Assembly (NCBI GenBank): GCA_938041945.1
Contig: CALISC010000092.1
Location: 1-9,052 of the forward strand
Length of the DNA stretch: 9,052 nt
DNA from: an uncultured Acholeplasmataceae bacterium
GTDB lineage: Bacteria; Bacillota_I; Bacilli_A; Acholeplasmatales; Acholeplasmataceae
Direction of reading: 5' to 3'
Of the stretch, positions 5,563 through 9,052 are shown one piece after another. The stretch's first letter is position 1; the number at the start of each line of letters is the position of its first letter. A program made the position numbers and the translations under genes. Under the pieces are notes generated by a model. It was not told the DNA's origin. It worked only from the letters and a program-made list of their open reading frames with translations, and searched no databases.

Positions 5563-7515
5563 ATTTATAAACTGATTTCTAACCTTTCGCCAAAAGGCGA
5601 CCAGGTTAACGCAATTAAAGAAATTACTAAAAACTTCCAAGCCGGAGTTAAAGAACAAATTTTACTAGGTGCGACTGGAACCGGCAAAACTTTTACTATT
5701 GCCAATATTATTGCTAACTTAGATAAACCTGCCCTAATTTTGGAGCCAAACAAAACCTTAGCTGGCCAAATTTACTCAGAACTTAAACAAATTTTTCCCA
5801 AAAACAACGTAGAGTACTACATCTCTTACTACGACTACTATCAGCCAGAGGCTTACAACGTAGCAACTGACACCTATATTGCTAAAGACGCGGCAATCAA
5901 CGACGATATTGATCAACTTAGAAACAAAACTATATCTTCGCTCATGGAGTCTAAAAATACGATTGTCGTGGCCTCAGTTTCTGCAATTTACGACATTGGT
6001 GATTTTGAGGAGTTTAAAGCCCAAACCTTGTTTGTGCGTAAAAACGCTAAAATGAGTATTGCTGAGTTTACCGCAAGGTTAGTTAAAATCAAATACACTA
6101 GAAACGACTTTGATAAAAAACGCGGAACTTTCCAAGTTAAAGGAGATACAGTTTATATATATCCTGCAAACACCCATGACCTGGCAATTCGCGTCGAGTT
6201 TGAAGATGACTTGATTACTGACCTTGTGTTTGTAGATAAACTAAACTTGCGTCCACAAAAGCGAATTGAGTTTATCACAATTTATCCAGCGACTTTTTTC
6301 TTAGTCAACGAAGCCAAGCAACGCTTGGCAATTGAACGAATTAAGGCAGAACTCGAAGATAGACTTGCTGAGCTTAACTTTCAAAACAAACTGCTTGAAG
6401 CGCAACGCCTTCAGCAAATTACTAACTACGATATTGAAATGATAGAGCTGACTGGCACCTGCACTGGAATTGAAAACTACCAAAGACACATGCAGTTAAA
6501 AGAACCTGATGCCACACCTTCTACCTTACTTGAGTTTTTTGGCTCAGACTTTATTACGGTAGTAGACGAATCCCACATCACGATGCCGCAAGTTAAAGGC
6601 ATGTCTGCCGGCAACTCAGCACGCAAGGCTAACTTAGTTGAATATGGTTTTCGCTTGCCTTCAACATTTGATAACCGCCCACTTTATTTTAGTGAGTTTA
6701 CCGCAAAACTAGATAAAGTTATCTACATGTCTGCAACTCCTGGGGAATATGAAATGGCTCGCAATTTACCAATAATTGAACAAGTTATTCGCCCAACTTA
6801 TATAGTAGACCCTGAAATTGAAGTCAGAGAAAAACTCGGGCAAATAGACGATCTGTTTGTAGAAATTAAAGTCAGAGCCCAAAAAAACGAACGCACTTTG
6901 GTGACTTGCTTAACTATCCATACTGCTGAACTTTTAACTAAGTACTTTAAAGAAAATGGACTAAAAGTAGCCTACCTTCACTCTAAAGTTAAAAGTATTG
7001 AGCGCTTAAAAATTATTAAAGACCTAAGAGCAGGTAAGTACGATGCCTTGATTGGCATTAACTTACTTAGAGAAGGTCTAGATATTCCAGAAGTCAGTCT
7101 GGTTGCAATACTAGACGCAGACATTCCCGGGCTTTTTAGGTCCAAAAACTCACTTATCCAAATAATTGGCCGGGCTTGCCGCAACAAAGCAGCAAAAGTT
7201 ATAATGTATGCAGATGAGATAACTAAACAAATGCAGGAAGCAATTGACGAAACTTACCGTCGCCGAGACATTCAACTTAAGTTTAACCGCGAAAACGGAG
7301 TTTCGCCAATCGTGATTGAAAAACAAAATATTGAAAACATAGAGTTTGGCCAAAAAGTTAACCCTGCAATTGACTTTATTTCAAAATCCGACAAAGACGT
7401 ACCTGAGTTAATTAAAGAGTTAACTAGACTAATGGAGAAAGCCGCTGCTGAGTTTGACTTTGAAAGTGCGATTAACTTCAGAGACGCCATTGCTGAGCTG
7501 AAAGGACTTGAATAA
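5563..7515 (+). CDS. uvrB: Excinuclease ABC subunit B, apparently with an ATT start codon
   Basis: UvrB is the damage-verifying helicase-like subunit of nucleotide excision repair; it receives DNA from UvrA and recruits UvrC. The first ATG in frame (5740) would remove Walker A, so the protein must begin earlier. The frame is open only from 5548. The family N-terminus (FxLVSxxxPxGDQ) aligns with YKLISNLSPKGDQ from 5566, which places the start at ATT 5563, one base after the pfkA stop; CTG 5572 is the alternative. From ATT the length is 650 residues, normal for UvrB. Motifs are GATGTGKT (36-43), the beta-hairpin region YYDYYQPEAY (from 89), DESH (335-338), SATPG (from 390), GINLLREGLDIPEVSLVAI and SLIQIIGRACRN (about 497-541), and a complete C-terminal UVR motif (616-648) for UvrC contact. 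Usual KEGFLRS reads IPGLFRS here, and LRHSAT reads LRNKT. Only a weak AAGG (5546-5549) precedes it, so translational coupling to pfkA is likely. Confidence 0.93.
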   Translation: MYKLISNLSPKGDQVNAIKEITKNFQAGVKEQILLGATGTGKTFTIANIIANLDKPALILEPNKTLAGQIYSELKQIFPKNNVEYYISYYDYYQPEAYNVATDTYIAKDAAINDDIDQLRNKTISSLMESKNTIVVASVSAIYDIGDFEEFKAQTLFVRKNAKMSIAEFTARLVKIKYTRNDFDKKRGTFQVKGDTVYIYPANTHDLAIRVEFEDDLITDLVFVDKLNLRPQKRIEFITIYPATFFLVNEAKQRLAIERIKAELEDRLAELNFQNKLLEAQRLQQITNYDIEMIELTGTCTGIENYQRHMQLKEPDATPSTLLEFFGSDFITVVDESHITMPQVKGMSAGNSARKANLVEYGFRLPSTFDNRPLYFSEFTAKLDKVIYMSATPGEYEMARNLPIIEQVIRPTYIVDPEIEVREKLGQIDDLFVEIKVRAQKNERTLVTCLTIHTAELLTKYFKENGLKVAYLHSKVKSIERLKIIKDLRAGKYDALIGINLLREGLDIPEVSLVAILDADIPGLFRSKNSLIQIIGRACRNKAAKVIMYADEITKQMQEAIDETYRRRDIQLKFNRENGVSPIVIEKQNIENIEFGQKVNPAIDFISKSDKDVPELIKELTRLMEKAAAEFDFESAINFRDAIAELKGLE

Positions 7516-7517
7516 TG
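7501..7517 (+). promoter_or_regulatory. Ribosome site inside uvrB and TAATG stop/start overlap
   Basis: AAAGGA (7501-7506) lies eight bases before ATG 7515. The uvrB stop TAA (7513-7515) shares its last A with that ATG. This arrangement fixes the start of the downstream gene and suggests translational coupling of the two proteins. Confidence 0.8.
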
Positions 7518-8588
7518 AAAAAAACTCCTAAAAGCAAAACTAAGCAGGCACAAGAACAAGTGTTTTTAAAACCACTTAAAAGAAATTCATTAAAACAAGA
7601 CCAAGACCTAGCTTACAACGCAGCTAGAGGCGAGGCTTACGAAGTTTTTTGTATTAGTGAGTTAATTAAAGAAAACATCGACCCTGTGGTTAAGTTTATC
7701 ACTCCACATTTTGATAAGTCTAAACATATCGCTTTAAACCAATTTGAAAACTTTAATATCACTAACAACGCCTTTTACTACATTTATAAGTTTAATTTCA
7801 ATGGACGCATTTTAACTTACCCGCTTTGTGAGTTTGATTTAATTGCTTTAAATCAGGCTAAAAAACATCTACATTTTTATGAGTTTAAAGCAAAACGTAA
7901 TTTAAGCGCGCAAGACTCTATGCAAATTAAAAAAGCACTAGACTTTATTCCTCACATCTTAAAACGCAAATACACATTTGATTACACTTTAATTTCAAGT
8001 AAAGAAAGTGGCGAAGAAATTCAGAAACTGACCAACACTAAAGTAATTTCAGAGTTAAGTGAACCAATCTTAATTCAAGACGGTCAGTCTTTTGCTAAAT
8101 ATTTAAGAGAACCCAAAAAATCAGAGATACTGCCGGTAATTGTACTTGACCAGATTTTTAATAAGTTTGACTTTATTTTACATATCTGTAAGTTTTGTCT
8201 GGAATACAAAAAAGTCATGGAAGTGCTTGAGTATGTAGATGACCCTGCGCACATTAAAGTCAGTTGTTTTGATAAATTACTGCCAGAGCAGTATTTAGTT
8301 GAGCGAATTTATGACTTTAATACTATATTTGAGCCGACTTTTTATATCTTTAATACAATTAAACGAATTTATCAAAAAATTGAATATAAACACGGCCGCT
8401 TTTTTAAAGACGGTGAAGTGATTTCTGAAAACAGAAAAACCTATATAGAAATAGTGGCTCTGCGTAAGTTAATCAGAGAAAACGGCCTAACTGCTTTAAC
8501 TGAAAACATGTTAAGTAAAAAACCTTTAAAACCAAAGTCTAAAAATAAGGTAAAAAATGTCAAAGTTATCCAAGCAACAAATAAATAA
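7515..8588 (+). CDS. Uncharacterised protein, PD-(D/E)XK nuclease-like candidate
   Basis: I do not recognise this 357-residue protein as a named family. A nuclease-like signature is visible: Glu40 in ARGEAYEVFCISELIKE, then CEFDLIAL with Asp108, a strand HLHFYEFKAKR with Glu123 and Lys125 (the E-x-K part), then a helix MQIKKAL (136-142) whose Gln could act like the Gln motif of RecB/Cas4-type nucleases. The order Glu, Asp, ExK, Gln fits the PD-(D/E)XK fold, as in YraN or Mrr-like proteins. This is motif reading only. The N-terminus (KKTPKSKTK) and C-terminus (KPLKPKSKNKVKNVK) are strongly basic, as in nucleic-acid binding tails. No signal peptide or membrane segment is seen, so it is cytoplasmic. 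Its start overlaps the uvrB stop (TAATG), so it is translated with uvrB and may act in DNA repair or nucleic-acid processing. An unrelated conserved cytoplasmic role remains possible. It is the last gene before the operon terminator. Confidence 0.75.
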   Translation: MKKTPKSKTKQAQEQVFLKPLKRNSLKQDQDLAYNAARGEAYEVFCISELIKENIDPVVKFITPHFDKSKHIALNQFENFNITNNAFYYIYKFNFNGRILTYPLCEFDLIALNQAKKHLHFYEFKAKRNLSAQDSMQIKKALDFIPHILKRKYTFDYTLISSKESGEEIQKLTNTKVISELSEPILIQDGQSFAKYLREPKKSEILPVIVLDQIFNKFDFILHICKFCLEYKKVMEVLEYVDDPAHIKVSCFDKLLPEQYLVERIYDFNTIFEPTFYIFNTIKRIYQKIEYKHGRFFKDGEVISENRKTYIEIVALRKLIRENGLTALTENMLSKKPLKPKSKNKVKNVKVIQATNK

Positions 8589-8601
8589 ACTCGGGTTTTA
8601 A
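8557..8601 (+). CDS. Possible 14-codon ORF overlapping the end of the nuclease-like gene
   Basis: ATG 8557 is preceded by AAGGT (8547-8551) at five bases and encodes MSKLSKQQINKLGF before TAA. It overlaps the 3' end of the preceding gene in another frame and ends 15 bases before the hairpin at 8617. It could be a tiny peptide, the decayed start of a lost downstream gene, or chance. After the stop the same frame stays open through the terminator, which is not evidence of coding. Confidence 0.2.
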   Translation: MSKLSKQQINKLGF

Positions 8602-8616
8602 CTGAAAACAAAATTT

Positions 8617-8646
8617 AGCCCTTTTAGGTTCCGACCTAAAAGGGCT
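8617..8646 (+). terminator. Hairpin terminator of the pfkA-uvrB-nuclease operon
   Basis: AGCCCTTTTAGGT (8617-8629) and ACCTAAAAGGGCT (8634-8646) form a perfect 13-bp stem closed by the four-base loop TCCG. It begins 28 bases after the stop codon of the nuclease-like gene. The following TCTTCTTTG is U-rich but interrupted, so termination may be incomplete. A second A-T-rich hairpin lies at 8670-8691. Confidence 0.8.
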
Positions 8647-8661
8647 TCTTCTTTGTTCAGA

Positions 8662-8679
8662 AATTATCGCAGTTTTTAT
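8662..8679 (+). repeat. Outer TATCGC element, left arm of the symmetric array
   Basis: This 18-base segment contains TATCGC (8665-8670) followed by AGTTTTT. It matches the reverse complement of 8795-8812 at 15 of 18 positions, counted by eye. Its core lies 69 bases before the centre of the palindrome at 8724-8749. Confidence 0.5.
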
Positions 8680-8691
8680 AACAAAAAACTG
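8670..8691 (+). terminator. Weak second hairpin after the operon
   Basis: CAGTTTTT (8670-8677) and AAAAACTG (8684-8691) form an 8-bp stem with a six-base loop, followed by TACTTTTAATT. It could back up the main terminator at 8617-8646. It overlaps the left TATCGC element, so the inverted arms may serve protein binding rather than termination. Confidence 0.3.
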
Positions 8692-8723
8692 TACTTTTAA
8701 TTAAAAATCACCAAAAGTGTTTA

Positions 8724-8749
8724 AAATTAAGCGATATATCGCCTAATTT
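8724..8749. promoter_or_regulatory. 26-bp palindrome with perfect GCGATATATCGC core, putative operator
   Basis: The core GCGATATATCGC (8731-8742) is a perfect 12-bp palindrome. AAATTA (8724-8729) and TAATTT (8744-8749) extend the symmetry to 26 bp with a single mismatched pair (8730/8743). It ends 10 bases upstream of the -35 of the last gene. A dimeric DNA-binding regulator is the simplest explanation, but its identity is unknown. Confidence 0.55.
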
Positions 8750-8759
8750 ATAAAAGAAA

Positions 8760-8788
8760 TTGACACAAATCGGCATTTATAATAAAAT
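8760..8788 (+). promoter_or_regulatory. Near-consensus promoter of the right-edge gene
   Basis: TTGACA (8760-8765) is a perfect -35. TAAAAT (8783-8788) follows after exactly 17 bases with one mismatch. Transcription would start near 8795, leaving a leader of about 31 bases. This is the strongest promoter by sequence in the window and is flanked by the GCGATA elements, which suggests a strong but repressible promoter. Confidence 0.8.
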
Positions 8789-8794
8789 ATAGTT

Positions 8795-8812
8795 GTAAAA
8801 ACAGCGATATTT
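8795..8812 (+). repeat. Outer GCGATA element, right arm, at the predicted transcription start
   Basis: It contains GCGATA (8804-8809) preceded by GTAAAAACA, the inverted counterpart of 8662-8679. It begins at the predicted transcription start and ends directly before AAAGGAG (8813-8819). A protein bound here would block initiation, or ribosome access if the element acts in RNA. Confidence 0.5.
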
Positions 8813-8825
8813 AAAGGAGTCTAAA

Positions 8826-9052
8826 ATGGTATTTGAAAGAAAGAAATATTTAGATAAGTTATTAGCTAAAGAAGTAAATATTAGAGATGTAGAAAAGAAA
8901 GCTAAACAAAGCAAAAATAAGACAGAAGATATTTTTATAAAAGATATAGATATTAGTAAAACAGAAAAAGAACTTCACACGCTTTTTACTCAAACCAAAA
9001 ACATTTATCCTGAATTTATAGAAGTCTATATGGGAACAAAATGGGGAACCTA
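8826..9052 (+). CDS. Hypothetical protein, 5' part only
   Basis: ATG 8826 follows AAAGGAG (8813-8819) at six bases. The frame stays open for 75 codons to the window edge, so the C-terminus is missing. The visible part is lysine- and glutamate-rich and probably helical (MVFERKKYLDKLLAKEVN, then a charged stretch), followed by a less polar segment IYPEFIEVYMGTKWG. No signal peptide, membrane span, P-loop or recognisable helix-turn-helix is seen. The opening loosely resembles N-termini of AAA-type ATPases that begin MxFxRxxYLDKL, but the next residues lack a Walker A, so I do not assign it. GC is 58 of 227 bases (about 26%), clearly below the upstream genes, and codons such as AGA, ATA and AAT dominate. 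This may indicate a different origin. It has its own strong promoter and putative operators. Confidence 0.65.
   Translation, partial: MVFERKKYLDKLLAKEVNIRDVEKKAKQSKNKTEDIFIKDIDISKTEKELHTLFTQTKNIYPEFIEVYMGTKWGT

Noticed and set aside
5740..5742. ATG at 5740 as start of uvrB
   Set aside because: It would delete the Walker A motif and 59 conserved residues encoded in the same open frame directly upstream.
3351..7559. Short frames opposite or out of phase with pfp, pfkA and uvrB
   Set aside because: They overlap strongly conserved genes completely, have no ribosome sites and show no recognisable motifs.
162..8588. TGA recoded as tryptophan or glycine (Mycoplasma-type or other alternative codes)
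   Set aside because: All large frames are uninterrupted with TGG tryptophans and no in-frame TGA, so the standard code is sufficient.
8778..8783. TATAAT as the -10 of the right-edge gene
   Set aside because: It is only 12 bases from TTGACA; TAAAAT at 8783-8788 has the correct 17-base spacing.
1..9052. CRISPR array, tRNA, rRNA, insertion sequence or phage genes
   Set aside because: No regularly spaced direct repeats, cloverleaf sequences, transposase or phage motifs were seen on either strand.

Overview
The window is chromosomal DNA from a low-GC bacterium. Spot counts give roughly 37-42% GC in uvrB and about 26% in the last gene fragment. Strong AGGAG-type ribosome sites, extended TATAAT promoters and a signal-peptide/transmembrane surface protein point to a Gram-positive-type or wall-less relative of the Bacillota (Acholeplasma-like or gut Bacilli). 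This lineage call is inference. The standard genetic code holds: tryptophans are TGG, no long frame is interrupted by TGA, and every complete gene stops at TAA or TAG.

Layout. (1) Positions 1-161 hold the terminator of the first gene plus a promoter, leader and ribosome site on the minus strand for a gene starting just outside the left edge. (2) Positions 162-3014 (minus) encode a membrane-anchored extracytoplasmic protein with a transglutaminase-like Cys-His-Asp core, an EF-hand-type loop and InlB/Listeria-Bacteroides-like modules. Its likely start is a TTG well inside the longest frame. (3) Positions 3127-4347 (minus) encode a PPi-type phosphofructokinase, followed by a strong hairpin terminator. 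(4) A divergent promoter region separates it from a plus-strand operon. (5) The operon is pfkA (ATP-type phosphofructokinase, 4608-5561), uvrB (5563-7515, apparently starting at an ATT codon one base after the pfkA stop) and an unrecognised PD-(D/E)XK-like nuclease candidate (7515-8588, overlapping uvrB by one base). It closes with a 13-bp hairpin at 8617-8646. (6) Positions 8647-8825 contain a symmetric set of TATCGC/GCGATA elements around a near-consensus promoter, driving an AT-rich gene of unknown function that runs off the right edge.

Functionally, the centre is a glycolytic switch point. A reversible PPi-using and an ATP-using phosphofructokinase are transcribed divergently from one short region. 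The ATP enzyme is co-transcribed with the nucleotide excision repair helicase UvrB and a possible nuclease, so glycolysis and DNA repair share a transcript. The most unusual signals are the symmetric repeat/palindrome array at 8662-8812, the non-AUG start of uvrB, the uncharacterised nuclease-like gene coupled to uvrB, and the calcium-loop transglutaminase-like surface protein.
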